NCBI GenBank assembly: GCA_001777655.1
Contig: MFER01000002.1
Location: 1 to 34,842, forward strand
Source: Candidatus Doudnabacteria bacterium RIFCSPHIGHO2_02_FULL_43_13b
GTDB lineage: Bacteria; Patescibacteriota; Doudnabacteria; UBA920; O2-02-FULL-48-8
Direction of reading: 5' to 3'
Length of the DNA: 34,842 nucleotides
Shown here piece by piece: positions 7,676 through 16,637 of this stretch. The notes under the pieces are model-generated. The model made no database searches and was not told the DNA's origin. It saw nothing but the letters and a program-made list of their open reading frames with translations. A program made the position numbers and the translations under genes. Each line of letters opens with the position of its first letter. The stretch's first letter is position 1.

Positions 7676-7999
7676 TCATATTTGGTCGATCTTGGCTGCC
7701 AAGATAAAATCATTCTCAGATAATCCACCGACAGCATGGGTCATAAGTTCGATGATGACTTTTTTGTAAGAAATATATAAATTGGGATGATGATCTTCAG
7801 CCTGGGCGATTAGCGCGATTTGGTTAGCAAAGCCCATGGACCCAACAAAGTTCTTAAATTTGAATTCCTTTAGTATTTTTTTGTCGTCAATTGACCTCCA
7901 ACCACGCGAAAGTTTGGGAAGAAACTTAGCGACTTCTGCTTTAGAAAACGCCGGCATTCCACCTTCGCAGGGTATACATTTTTTATCTGCAAGTTTCAT
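7676..7999 (-). CDS. 4a-hydroxytetrahydrobiopterin dehydratase (pterin-4a-carbinolamine dehydratase)
   Basis: The 107-residue product dehydrates 4a-hydroxytetrahydropterin. The catalytic region EDHHPNL is at residues 68-74 and a third His at 88. The N-terminal C-x2-C-E-G-G (8-14) is a common bacterial feature of the family. No aromatic amino acid hydroxylase is visible in the window, so its partner is unknown; some bacterial homologues act in molybdopterin or pterin recycling. The stop lies about 100 nt from murI. The start is 3 nt from the end of the upstream PEBP gene, so they form one transcription unit. Confidence 0.93.
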   Translation of the reverse strand: MKLADKKCIPCEGGMPAFSKAEVAKFLPKLSRGWRSIDDKKILKEFKFKNFVGSMGFANQIALIAQAEDHHPNLYISYKKVIIELMTHAVGGLSENDFILAAKIDQI

Positions 8000-8002
8000 A
8001 AT

Positions 8003-8557
8003 TTATTCTTCCTTGTAAGTAAACAACCCAACAAGTCTCGATTGGGCAACGATATGTCCTTCCATGGCCTTCTCCAAACTTGCTTTACCTTCGATTTCAG
8101 TTTCAGTCAGGTTTTGATCCAGGGCGTATAACTTAAAAAAATAACGATGCGTGCCGGACGGCGGGCACGGCGCGGTGTACGAAGCTCGACCAAGACTATT
8201 CGGGGCCATCTTTCCTGGCGGAGTAGCGTGTTCTTCAATTCCTTTGGTGTTTGGCGGCATATTATAAATTACCCAATGAACAAAGGTTCCGATTGGTGCG
8301 TCTGGATCATCCATAATCAAAGCTAGGCTTGAAGCGTTGGCGGGTACATCAAGAAATTCCAAAGGAGGACTGACACTACCTCCCCGGCAGCTATAAATTT
8401 CAGGTATTTGAGAATTATTAGTAAAGACAGAGCTCAAAATCGTCATATTTCCAACTTTTTTAAAATCTTCCTCGGCTTTTTGAGTTTTTTGATAATATCT
8501 AAAACCCCAGTAAGCCCCCACGATCATTACTACGAGGATTAAGATGATTCGTTTCAT
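8003..8557 (-). CDS. YbhB/YbcL-family PEBP (Raf-kinase-inhibitor-like) protein, membrane anchored
   Basis: The 184 residues start with one hydrophobic anchor (about 4-19), followed by a phosphatidylethanolamine-binding-protein fold. Family motifs are DDPDAP (83-88), FVHWVIYN (92-99), and GRASYTAPCPPSGTHRYFFKLYALD, which holds the ligand-pocket residues. Bacterial members are small soluble or exported proteins of unclear role; the anchor suggests action at the outer face of the membrane. It lies between the 54-residue Cys-rich gene and the pterin dehydratase in a tight leftward string. Confidence 0.92.
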   Translation of the reverse strand: MKRIILILVVMIVGAYWGFRYYQKTQKAEEDFKKVGNMTILSSVFTNNSQIPEIYSCRGGSVSPPLEFLDVPANASSLALIMDDPDAPIGTFVHWVIYNMPPNTKGIEEHATPPGKMAPNSLGRASYTAPCPPSGTHRYFFKLYALDQNLTETEIEGKASLEKAMEGHIVAQSRLVGLFTYKEE

Positions 8558-8573
8558 TTACATCAAACTTAGA

Positions 8574-8738
8574 TTAAACCTCTGGTTGGTCTTTTTGGCC
8601 CATTACCCCTTCGTGTCGTCCATCGGAGCAGGGACACGAAACCAGGGGTTGTCCTTGCAGCTTGCATCCTTGAGTATCGCACTCTTTCGGATGATTGGAA
8701 ACACCGCCGCAACTTGGGCAGACATAATGTTTATCCAT
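8574..8738 (-). CDS. 54-aa Cys-rich putative zinc-ribbon protein
   Basis: The minus-strand frame from the ATG at 8738 to the TAA at 8574 encodes 54 residues. It has C-P-S-C at 7-10, single Cys at 20 and 25, and C-P-C at 35-37, with His at 4, 16 and 42. The six Cys and the repeated Gly suggest a small metal-binding knuckle. A strong Shine-Dalgarno AAGGAG (complement of 8744-8749) lies 5 nt before the ATG, which is rare in this window and supports translation. It fills the gap between the SIMPL gene (ends 8748) and the PEBP gene (starts 8557), so it belongs to that operon. I recognise the composition as one seen in CPR genomes but know no function. Confidence 0.8.
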   Translation of the reverse strand: MDKHYVCPSCGGVSNHPKECDTQGCKLQGQPLVSCPCSDGRHEGVMGQKDQPEV

Positions 8739-8747
8739 ATTGACTCC

Positions 8748-9506
8748 TTATTTAATTTCAAAAATTAATGTAACATTAACCGTTATATCTTGACTCCCCA
8801 CTGAAACATCCGCATCACCACCTCCGCCCTTGCCTTCTAGCGCGTAAGGCACCGGATAAGGCGGGTATCCGGAGTCTTCTGAAATGCTGACAATTCTGCC
8901 GATTCTTAAGCCAGTCGCGTCGCCTAATTCTTGCGCTTTCTGTTTAGCTTTTTCGATAGCTTGCTTCCGCGCCTCCTGCTTTAATCCGTCTGGATCTTCG
9001 AAACTGAAATATACTCCCTGCAACTGGTTACTGCCGCTCGTTAGGGCTGAATCTAAAACTTGGTTAAGAGTTTCGGCTGATTCATCAACGTTATGAATTT
9101 TTATCGTAAGGGTTTGATTGGCCTCATAACCATTGATGTCGTTGCGGCCATTGGTGTAATCAAGGGTCGGATAAATGCTGAAGTTCGAAGTGACTATGTC
9201 TGCGTCCGCCACGCCGAGTTTTTTAATAGCCTCAAGGATTTGACTGACTTTTTTATTGTTATCGTCCTGAGCCAATTTAGCAGTTTGGGCTCGACTGATC
9301 ACCCCCACGGTAGTGGTGGCCAAATCAGGCTTGGACGAAACTCTGCCTTCCGCAGTCATCGTGATCGTATTGTCTGGTTTTTTGTTAGCTAAAATTTTAA
9401 ATACCGAGGAACCCTTGTCTAGGACAGCGAGTCCTAAAAATAAAATAACCAAAACCGCGATAACGTTTAGATAATTTTTGCTAACGAAACTTTCGTTGGT
9501 ATTCAT
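8748..9506 (-). CDS. SIMPL-domain (DUF541) membrane-anchored protein
   Basis: The 252 residues carry an N-terminal anchor (about 12-30) and then a SIMPL domain, recognisable from ITMTAEGRVSSKPDLATTTVGV, DIVTSNFSIYPTLDY, GYEANQTLTIKIHNVD and the C-terminal DITVNVTLIFEIK. The domain forms periplasmic or extracellular oligomeric shells in the BP26/YggE group; its biochemical role is poorly defined. It heads the leftward string SIMPL - Cys-rich - PEBP - pterin dehydratase. The 40-nt gap to the GT39-like gene upstream is too short to rule out readthrough. Confidence 0.9.
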   Translation of the reverse strand: MNTNESFVSKNYLNVIAVLVILFLGLAVLDKGSSVFKILANKKPDNTITMTAEGRVSSKPDLATTTVGVISRAQTAKLAQDDNNKKVSQILEAIKKLGVADADIVTSNFSIYPTLDYTNGRNDINGYEANQTLTIKIHNVDESAETLNQVLDSALTSGSNQLQGVYFSFEDPDGLKQEARKQAIEKAKQKAQELGDATGLRIGRIVSISEDSGYPPYPVPYALEGKGGGGDADVSVGSQDITVNVTLIFEIK

Positions 9507-9546
9507 AATTGTTTTAAGTTAATAACAGACCTTAATTATAGCAAAT

Positions 9547-11175
9547 CTATTCAGAATTCAAAATTTCGTCAGGGACCAGCCATTGGCAGCTAGATTTATC
9601 CTTCTTAATCCTTTCAATCTCTGAAAGTAGTTGCGGCTGTTGAGAGCTAATATACTGGGCTAACTGATCAAACTTAATTTGCTCATAACCAAAACTATCA
9701 ACCAGATATATTTTACGATACTTCGCCGTTATATCTTCGTTCGTAGGATTAAGAAAATACATTTCTAGCAAAGTTTTGGATTCGGCGCCGGTCAAAAAAA
9801 TTATATAATATCGCGCCCAGCAGTCATTGTCCGAAACTTTAACGATTGTTAAATCTCTCTGGTCAACTCCCGCTAGCCGCATTGACTCGCCCACTTGGTA
9901 AAATTGCTCGAGCTTGGATGAATAATTGTAGGCCCAAGCTCGGCTAAACTTAAAAGCGTCAAAAAGTTTACTCGCGGCCAGGCCCGTGCCAAGCACGGAT
10001 ATCAACAGGGCCACTGGCATAATTTTTTTAACCAAGTTAAGGCTGATTAGTTTTTCCAAGAGTTTATTTGTAAGCGGAGCAAAAATTAAAAGGACTGCAA
10101 ACAGACTGAATAAGTAGCTTTGATAAATAAAATTCGGGATTTTCGACTCTATCAGAGATACGGCAATTAAATTCCACAAAAACCAACCTAGAGATAGCAC
10201 CAACAAAATTTTCAACTTTCGATCCATCTTAGCAAACTTCCAAGTTAGTGCGGTTAAAATTAACCCTAAATAATATATCCAGGTGAACTTGAACAAATAT
10301 CTATTCGGTAGATAATCAGTCAAATAATAATAGAACGGCCTCCCCCACCCTTCGTAGTTTTTCGCGTGGAAAAAAGCAATTCCTAATTCCCTGCTAAATG
10401 TTTCTGGCGAGGAAAAATATTGCGGTATATAATAGATTGCCAGCAACCCCAAAAATGACAACGAAGAAAGCCAAAACATTTTTCCAAACTTTTTATAGTC
10501 CCACAGAAGAGTTACGAAAAAGATTGCTGCCGGGATCGCGCCCAGTAGATTTTTTGCCATAATCGGCAGTGAAACCAAAGCCGCGATCGCGCAAACCTTC
10601 CGGATTGGATATTGTAATCTCGTGAATTTTTCAAAATTCCAATACCAAAGCAACCCCCCGAATGCGCCGACACTGGTAAAAGCGAGAACGATATCTGATA
10701 CGCCAAACGCGTAACCAGTCACTAACTCGTGAGTAAACGGGGTATTGACCCAAAAAATGGCGGCAATGGTCGCCAAAAAAGCTGTCGCAAGATTTTTCGA
10801 AAATAAATAAACCACTGCGATAAACAAAAGCCCGGTCAGTAAAACCAAAACAGCAAAGGATAACCTTTTAACTTCAATAGTGACCTGCCCATCCAACTGG
10901 AAAAATATATAGGGTACATAAGCAAACAGGGGTGGAATGTGCTGCCAGAACGGACCTTCCATCCAATTACCCGGCTTTTCTTCCAGTGGGTTAATACGCA
11001 CCATTGGAGGAAAAAATTTCCTTGTAGTATTGGCGGCCACAGCGGAATTAGACAGCTCATCGTGTCCGTGAATAGTTTTTTCAAAAATTAACGGCAGATC
11101 AATTTTTGTATTGCGAACAAACCAGGCAGTAAACAGCAAACAAAGAATCAGAAAGCCGATTGTTCTGATTTTCAT
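9547..11175 (-). CDS. GT39/ArnT-like integral membrane glycosyltransferase
   Basis: A multi-pass protein of 542 residues with roughly ten hydrophobic segments. After TM1 comes an external loop with an acidic pair in IHGHDELSNSAVAANT, the place where GT39/GT83/PMT-type GT-C enzymes keep their catalytic Asp-Glu. A second external-looking loop reads FFPPMVRINPLEE. GT-C enzymes transfer sugars from polyprenyl-phosphate donors outside the membrane; a DPM1-like GT2 that could make such a donor lies at 18217-18921. I use the ATG at 11175, overlapping the upstream stop as TAATG, because the longer frame from 11235 reads through the neighbouring gene. It is the last gene of the 17716-9547 string. Acceptor unknown. 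Confidence 0.75.
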   Translation of the reverse strand: MKIRTIGFLILCLLFTAWFVRNTKIDLPLIFEKTIHGHDELSNSAVAANTTRKFFPPMVRINPLEEKPGNWMEGPFWQHIPPLFAYVPYIFFQLDGQVTIEVKRLSFAVLVLLTGLLFIAVVYLFSKNLATAFLATIAAIFWVNTPFTHELVTGYAFGVSDIVLAFTSVGAFGGLLWYWNFEKFTRLQYPIRKVCAIAALVSLPIMAKNLLGAIPAAIFFVTLLWDYKKFGKMFWLSSLSFLGLLAIYYIPQYFSSPETFSRELGIAFFHAKNYEGWGRPFYYYLTDYLPNRYLFKFTWIYYLGLILTALTWKFAKMDRKLKILLVLSLGWFLWNLIAVSLIESKIPNFIYQSYLFSLFAVLLIFAPLTNKLLEKLISLNLVKKIMPVALLISVLGTGLAASKLFDAFKFSRAWAYNYSSKLEQFYQVGESMRLAGVDQRDLTIVKVSDNDCWARYYIIFLTGAESKTLLEMYFLNPTNEDITAKYRKIYLVDSFGYEQIKFDQLAQYISSQQPQLLSEIERIKKDKSSCQWLVPDEILNSE

Positions 11176-11486
11176 TACAGTGTTTTTAGTAAGGTCCAAG
11201 TTGTGATGATGGAAACAAAAGTCAAAACGACGCACACTATCGTCGCCAAATTTCGATCGTCTTTATCTGAGATATAAAATTTTAACGCGAAAAGGAAACC
11301 AAAAGGCGGAAAAATCAATGAAATTAGATACGCCCAGCGTTTTTCTTTATCAGAAATAAAATTAGTTGGTTGTTTCTGTAAAGCCTGGACCATCAGGCTT
11401 GCCACGTCGATTTGTTTATCTTCGCTGGCAAGCTTACGGTAACTTTCTAATTGCTCGGTCAGTTTGTCGTCATCCATGTTAGCCAT
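11175..11486 (-). CDS. Small two-TM membrane protein, unknown function
   Basis: The 103 residues have a soluble, charged N-terminal half (about 1-45), then two hydrophobic helices (about 49-67 and 79-99) joined by a short charged loop ISDKDDRN. No family is recognised. It overlaps the P-type ATPase stop (11479) by 8 nt and the next gene's ATG by 1 nt. An alternative start is the Met at residue 4 (11477). Its tight coupling to the ATPase suggests a small accessory subunit, but that is context only. Confidence 0.75.
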   Translation of the reverse strand: MANMDDDKLTEQLESYRKLASEDKQIDVASLMVQALQKQPTNFISDKEKRWAYLISLIFPPFGFLFALKFYISDKDDRNLATIVCVVLTFVSIITTWTLLKTL

Positions 11487-14115
11487 GTCGTTTTGAAAAA
11501 ATTAATTTTCTCATCTCCTCTGTCACAATTATACTAAAAGCAATAAGAATTACCAATAACCATTCCGTTCCTGTCAACGATTTTGTTTTCAGAAACTGCT
11601 GCATAAAAGGATGGTATACGGCGAACAGCTGCAGGATGATTACTATTAACGTCGCTCCTACCAAATATTTGTTCGAGAAAAAATTTAACCCAAAAATTGA
11701 TTTAGTCTCACTGCGGCAATTCCACGCATTAAACCACTGAAAGACGGCCATAGCAGTCAGGGTAATTGTCATGGCTTTGACAAGATCGAGGTGATAATAA
11801 AAATTAAAAAGTAACAAAGAGCCAACGGCCATGGGTATCGCCATCGTCAACATTCTCTGAAAGGAAAGCGCGTCAAGAAACGAATTACTCGATCGTTTGG
11901 AGGACAATAATCCTGCTTCTTTGGGCTCCATCGCCAAGGCCACATCCAAAAATCCATCCGTAATAAAATTTAACCAAATAATCTGAGAGGCTAAAATCGG
12001 CAAAGGAAAACCTAAAAATAGAGAGCCGGCGATAATCAATACTTCTCCGGCACTGGTGGAAAAAAGATATAGAACTACCTTGCGAATCGTGTTGAATATA
12101 CTTCTTCCTTCTTCGATTGCCGAAACCACACTGCCAAAATTGTCATCCAGCAGCACTATGTCGGCAGCTTCCTTGGCCACCTCAGTTCCAATTTTACCCA
12201 TAGCGATGCCTAAATCAGCTGCAACCAGCGATGGTGCGTCATTCACGCCGTCGCCGGTCATGGCGATAATGTCGCCGCTAGATTTGTAAGCGCGGATGAT
12301 TTTCAGCTTGTGGTCAGGGCTAACCCTCGCAAAAACAGTAATCCGAGGCAGGCGGTTCACTAATTGCTCGTCTGACAATTGCTCTATTTCACTCCCAGTA
12401 AGTACCTGATCCCCTGCTGAATAGATCTTAGCTTCAGCTGCCACAGCCAAAGCAGTGGCTCGATGATCGCCTGTTATCATGACCGTTTTTATTCCTGCGC
12501 CCTGAGCTTTTTTTACAGCATCCTTAACTTCAGGTCTTAGGGCGTCGATCATACCGGCGAAACCAAGAAGTGTTAATCCCATCACATCATCTGGAGTGAT
12601 TTCACTTTTTTTGGTTTTTTTAAAAGAAACCGCCACCACCCTTAATCCTTCCGCTGCAAGTTTATTGAGTGAGTCTCCCAAAACTTTCTTTTCATTTTTA
12701 TTATGGATCGACAAATCAATAATTGTTTCTGGCGCACCTATGACGTTTATCTTATATTCATGCGGTCCCTTTCTTAGGACAGCATGATATTTGGTTTTTG
12801 AAGAAAAAAGTATTTCAGCCAATTTTGGGTTGTTTTGCTCAAATTCCTGCTTTTTGATCCCAATTTTTTCAGCTAGAACCGCAACCGCAGCCTCTGTCGG
12901 GTCGCCGGAGATCTGCCAGGCCTGTTTTTCTTGATTAAATTTTGCCACGGCTGTCGCGCAACCAGCGATGGTTTCAGCAAAATTGACCAAGTCGTGATCA
13001 TTCAAAGACTCGATAATCCGACCACCTTGTCGAATCTGACCTTCTGGCGCATAGCCCGTACCCTCAATCTGATAAATTTTATCAGCAATTAATACTTTCT
13101 GAACCACCATTTCGTTTTTAGTAATGGTGCCGGTTTTATCAAGCGCGATCACCGACGCCTGGCCCAATGATTCTACCGCTTGTAATTTTTTGACCAATGC
13201 ATTCTGCCTGCCCATGCGCCAAACCCCAGTAGCCAAAATTAGCGTTAAGACTATCGGCAGACCCTCCGGAATTAAGGAAACACTCAGAGAAACCACGGTT
13301 GTGAACATTTCTCTAGCAGGTTTGCCAGAATAAATCCCGACGAAAAATAGTAAAGTCACAATTGATGTGACTGTGATAATAATCACGCGTGACAACATGC
13401 GAACATCTGCTTTTAGAGGATCTTCCGATTGAATCGTTGATATTTTTTTTGAAATCGATCCAATTACCGACTCAATACCTGTTGCTACTACGACCGCTAA
13501 CCCGCCTCCAGAGACGACATTCGTCCCTTTGAAGACCATATTTTTCATATCGGCATTGGTTATATTTGCTTGCGCAATTTGTTCGGTAAATTTATAGACC
13601 GGTACGGATTCGCCAGTTAGGGGAGATTCGTCCAAGGTCAGGGTGTTTGATAAAATTACTCTGGCATCCGCCGCTACTTTATCTCCTTCCTGCAAAACTA
13701 AAATATCACCCGTAACCACCTCAAAATCATCGATAATTTTTTCAACGCCTTCACGAAGAACCAAGGCTTTGGTTCGAATCAGATGGTTTAATGAAGCCAG
13801 CGTATTTTGGGCCTTTCCCTCCTGGATCGTTCCGACCACGGCATTAAACAACAAAACGAATAGGATAATTATTGCGTCAGTTCGCTCTTGGATCAAAAAA
13901 ACTATAATACTAGCGATTAGTAAAATATAGATGAGGGGGCTTTGAAATTGCCTAAAAAAAATCGCCCATAAACTATCCAGCCTGGCTTCAGGTAGACGGT
14001 TTTCCCCGTATTTTCTTTGGTTTATCGATACCTGCTGGTTGGATAGGCCCGACAATGTTATTCCGAAATACTCCAGTACTTGTTTTGTAGAGAGCGTGTG
14101 CCAGGATTGAGTCAT
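11479..14115 (-). CDS. P-type cation ATPase, P2A (calcium-type)
   Basis: The 878 residues are a full-length P2-type pump. TGES (167-170) marks the actuator domain, PEGLP (283-287) is the M4 ion site, D326 in DKTGT is the phosphorylated Asp, and GDGVNDAP (621-628) is the hinge. The M6 segment NFITDG keeps the Asn, Thr and Asp that bind Ca2+ in SERCA. In M5 the Glu of GEV is kept but the SERCA Asn position appears to be Ser (STSAGEV). I therefore call it calcium-type, with exact ion specificity open. A cation ATPase N-terminal domain precedes the first membrane pair. It sits inside a glycosyltransferase operon, with a 9-nt gap to the GT4 before it and an 8-nt overlap with the small membrane gene after it. 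Confidence 0.94.
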   Translation of the reverse strand: MTQSWHTLSTKQVLEYFGITLSGLSNQQVSINQRKYGENRLPEARLDSLWAIFFRQFQSPLIYILLIASIIVFLIQERTDAIIILFVLLFNAVVGTIQEGKAQNTLASLNHLIRTKALVLREGVEKIIDDFEVVTGDILVLQEGDKVAADARVILSNTLTLDESPLTGESVPVYKFTEQIAQANITNADMKNMVFKGTNVVSGGGLAVVVATGIESVIGSISKKISTIQSEDPLKADVRMLSRVIIITVTSIVTLLFFVGIYSGKPAREMFTTVVSLSVSLIPEGLPIVLTLILATGVWRMGRQNALVKKLQAVESLGQASVIALDKTGTITKNEMVVQKVLIADKIYQIEGTGYAPEGQIRQGGRIIESLNDHDLVNFAETIAGCATAVAKFNQEKQAWQISGDPTEAAVAVLAEKIGIKKQEFEQNNPKLAEILFSSKTKYHAVLRKGPHEYKINVIGAPETIIDLSIHNKNEKKVLGDSLNKLAAEGLRVVAVSFKKTKKSEITPDDVMGLTLLGFAGMIDALRPEVKDAVKKAQGAGIKTVMITGDHRATALAVAAEAKIYSAGDQVLTGSEIEQLSDEQLVNRLPRITVFARVSPDHKLKIIRAYKSSGDIIAMTGDGVNDAPSLVAADLGIAMGKIGTEVAKEAADIVLLDDNFGSVVSAIEEGRSIFNTIRKVVLYLFSTSAGEVLIIAGSLFLGFPLPILASQIIWLNFITDGFLDVALAMEPKEAGLLSSKRSSNSFLDALSFQRMLTMAIPMAVGSLLLFNFYYHLDLVKAMTITLTAMAVFQWFNAWNCRSETKSIFGLNFFSNKYLVGATLIVIILQLFAVYHPFMQQFLKTKSLTGTEWLLVILIAFSIIVTEEMRKLIFSKRHG

Positions 14116-14124
14116 TGTTTTTGT

Positions 14125-15162
14125 TTATGAAATAATCTTTTTATAGGCGCTCAAATAACCCTTCGTCATCTGGACGGCAGAAAAATTCTCCCTCGCATAG
14201 TTTGAGCACGCTGCACGATTAATCCTGTCGATTTGATCAATGCTCTGGATTATTTTCTCCTCATTGTCGCAAATAAACCCGGTTTCACCATGCTTAATTA
14301 ATTCGGGCACCGAACCTCGATTCGTCGCAATTACCGGTGTGCCGCAAACCAAACTTTCTACGAAAAAAAGTCCGAAAGGCTCTTCCCACTGGATTAGGGC
14401 GAGCAAGGCTTTGGCGTTACTCAAAAGTTCGACTTTCCCCTGATGATCAACTTCGCCAATAAACTTAATTTGCTTGCCGTCTACCAAGGGTTGAATTTGT
14501 TCTTCGAAGTAACGTCTATCTACCGCGTCTACTTTAGCTGCCATGATTAATTTCACATTGGCCGCTTTCGCAGCCATGATCGCCTGAAGTGGCCCTTTTT
14601 CTGGCGACATCCTGCCCAAAAAAGCAAAATAATCGCCTTGGGGCTTTTCTACAAACGGAAACCTATCAATTTCTATGCCATTGTAAACATTGGCGACAAA
14701 ATTTAACTCCGGCATGGGCTTGCGTTGACTTAAACTGATGCTGATGAAGTTGGATTTCTTATACATACTGTAAATAAAATTTTGGTAATCATCATTAAGT
14801 GGCCCATGCAGAGTTGTGACTATTGGCGTTTTAATTAACTGTTCTAAACTTAACAATCGCCAGCCAACGTGATTATGGATGACATCGAAATTTTCTTGGG
14901 CTAACTTCGCAGCAATTTTGCCGATCGAGGTGACGATCACCGCGTTGCCATATTGTGCATTTTTTAAATTCATCGACCTTAAGGACCTAGGCAGAGTTTC
15001 CACCAGTTTTGCTTTTGTCTTGGATCCTGCCGGAGCAAACAAGACCACTTCGTGTCCAAGGGTCACTAAATTTTCTGTAATATTTGACACGACCAATTCA
15101 GTGCCGCCGTATTTTGCCGGTGGGACGGATTCGGAGAATGGCGAGACGATTGCTATTTTCAT
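14125..15162 (-). CDS. GT4-family glycosyltransferase
   Basis: A GT-B enzyme of 345 residues. The N-terminal Rossmann half starts MKIAIVSPF and has a PPAKYGGTE loop. The C-terminal half shows GRMSPEKGPLQAI and the donor-site E-x7-E in EEPFGLFFVES, followed by GTPVIATNRGSVPELI. Donors are usually NDP or UDP sugars and acceptors vary. It is a clear paralogue of the GT4 at 16634-17716: both have PP-x2-YGGTE near the start and the same ending architecture. Its start overlaps the GT20 stop by 4 nt (ATGA). Confidence 0.92.
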   Translation of the reverse strand: MKIAIVSPFSESVPPAKYGGTELVVSNITENLVTLGHEVVLFAPAGSKTKAKLVETLPRSLRSMNLKNAQYGNAVIVTSIGKIAAKLAQENFDVIHNHVGWRLLSLEQLIKTPIVTTLHGPLNDDYQNFIYSMYKKSNFISISLSQRKPMPELNFVANVYNGIEIDRFPFVEKPQGDYFAFLGRMSPEKGPLQAIMAAKAANVKLIMAAKVDAVDRRYFEEQIQPLVDGKQIKFIGEVDHQGKVELLSNAKALLALIQWEEPFGLFFVESLVCGTPVIATNRGSVPELIKHGETGFICDNEEKIIQSIDQIDRINRAACSNYARENFSAVQMTKGYLSAYKKIIS

Positions 15163-16637
15163 TCGTTTAAGGCTAATTTAAGAAAATCGATAGCCCATTT
15201 GTAGACGTTATTTTCCTGCAAGATGGTTTTCATTTGGTCGTTGCGCGCCTTTTTCATCTCTGGCTTCATTGTCAGAGCTTCATAAAGCGCGTTTGAGGAT
15301 CCTTCAGTGTCAAAAGGATTGATCAACATTGATTCTTTCAGATCCTTGGCGGCGCCCGTAAATTTAGAAAGCAGGAGTACTCCTTTTTTTGAATCAATGC
15401 AGATTAAATATTCCTTGGCTACCAAATTCATTCCATCATCTAAAGCTGTCACTAAGCAGGCGTCAGCAAGTCGATAATAGCTAAAAAGATCCTCTCTGGA
15501 AACTCCGTGTTTAACTAAATAAACCGGCTTCCAGTTTTTAGTCCCATGCTTACTGTTAATTCTATCGGCTAAGTGGTTGATTTGACTATTATAAGATTTA
15601 TATTCACTGATCCTCGTGCGGCTAGGCACCCCAATTGAAACGAAAATAATATTTTTGCGAAACTGCTTATACTTATCCAAAAACCGGTCGATAATTTTTA
15701 GTCTTTCAAGGATCCCTTTGGTATAATCAACCCGTTCAGCCGAAATCACCAATTTTTCGTTTTTCCAAGGGATGCCTAATTTCTTTTTAACAACGGTCGG
15801 GTTCATTTTTTTACTTGTTTTCAATTTATCGCTGATGCGGTCAAAATCAACACCAGCGGGGAGGGATGCCAACCTTGTGGTATGGTTCTTATAAACCGCC
15901 GATCTCGGTTCATAATCCACGATCACCTCTAGATCGCTGCGAACGCATTTCAGAAAGTTTTCTACATGGTACCCGCGGTGGAACCCGATAAAATCTGAAG
16001 CCAACAGGCCTTCCAACATTTCTTTTCTCCATGGATTAATTCGGAAAATTTCATAGGTAGGCCATGGAATATGCCAAAAGACCCCGATTTGCAAATCAGG
16101 TCTTTGCTTTTTTAGCATTTTAGCTAGCAACGAAAACTGATAATCATGTATCCAAACAAACGCTTTTTTATTTTTAACCTCTTCCAGAATCGCATCAGCA
16201 AATTTTCTGTTGACCGCAACATACTGCTTCCACCATGAAGCGTGAAATTTTGGTTTTATAAATACGGCGTGAAAAAGCGGCCAGATGGTTTGATTCGATA
16301 CGCCGTAATAAAAGCCTTTTTGTTCAGCATCCGACAAAAAAATTCTCTTCAATGTATACGACGGGTTCCAAGGAGGTACGCTGATCTTTCCTTCTTTATC
16401 AACCATTAGGTGATCGGCATCCCCGCTCGAAACTGCAAACATTGTCCCGCCGGTCTTTCTAAGAATTGAGTCAATTAGCGTATTCACTCCCCCGCCTATG
16501 GCTTTTTCAACTTTAATCTCTTTGATACTTCCTTCCGTGGTCGTGTGAATGTAAGGCTCTTTTTGGGCAACAACAATCATCTGACGATCAGCGAAAGTCT
16601 TTTTAATGTATCTGATAAAATTTTGTTCAGTAATCAT
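15159..16637 (-). CDS. Trehalose-6-phosphate synthase-like GT20 glycosyltransferase
   Basis: The 492 residues match the OtsA family, which joins a sugar from an NDP donor to a sugar phosphate. Visible family sites are YGVSNQTIWPLFH (111-123), HDYQ (164-167, where OtsA has HDYH), R302 and K307 in ERVDYTKG, and DDGMNLVAKEY with E409. The N-terminal GG-L loop of OtsA appears as IGGGVNTL. No OtsB phosphatase is fused or adjacent, and the HDYQ change leaves room for another GT20 activity such as glucosylglycerol-phosphate synthesis. The gene is flanked by two GT4 paralogues and overlaps each by 4 nt, so its product or a relative may be built further by them. Confidence 0.85.
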   Translation of the reverse strand: MITEQNFIRYIKKTFADRQMIVVAQKEPYIHTTTEGSIKEIKVEKAIGGGVNTLIDSILRKTGGTMFAVSSGDADHLMVDKEGKISVPPWNPSYTLKRIFLSDAEQKGFYYGVSNQTIWPLFHAVFIKPKFHASWWKQYVAVNRKFADAILEEVKNKKAFVWIHDYQFSLLAKMLKKQRPDLQIGVFWHIPWPTYEIFRINPWRKEMLEGLLASDFIGFHRGYHVENFLKCVRSDLEVIVDYEPRSAVYKNHTTRLASLPAGVDFDRISDKLKTSKKMNPTVVKKKLGIPWKNEKLVISAERVDYTKGILERLKIIDRFLDKYKQFRKNIIFVSIGVPSRTRISEYKSYNSQINHLADRINSKHGTKNWKPVYLVKHGVSREDLFSYYRLADACLVTALDDGMNLVAKEYLICIDSKKGVLLLSKFTGAAKDLKESMLINPFDTEGSSNALYEALTMKPEMKKARNDQMKTILQENNVYKWAIDFLKLALNE

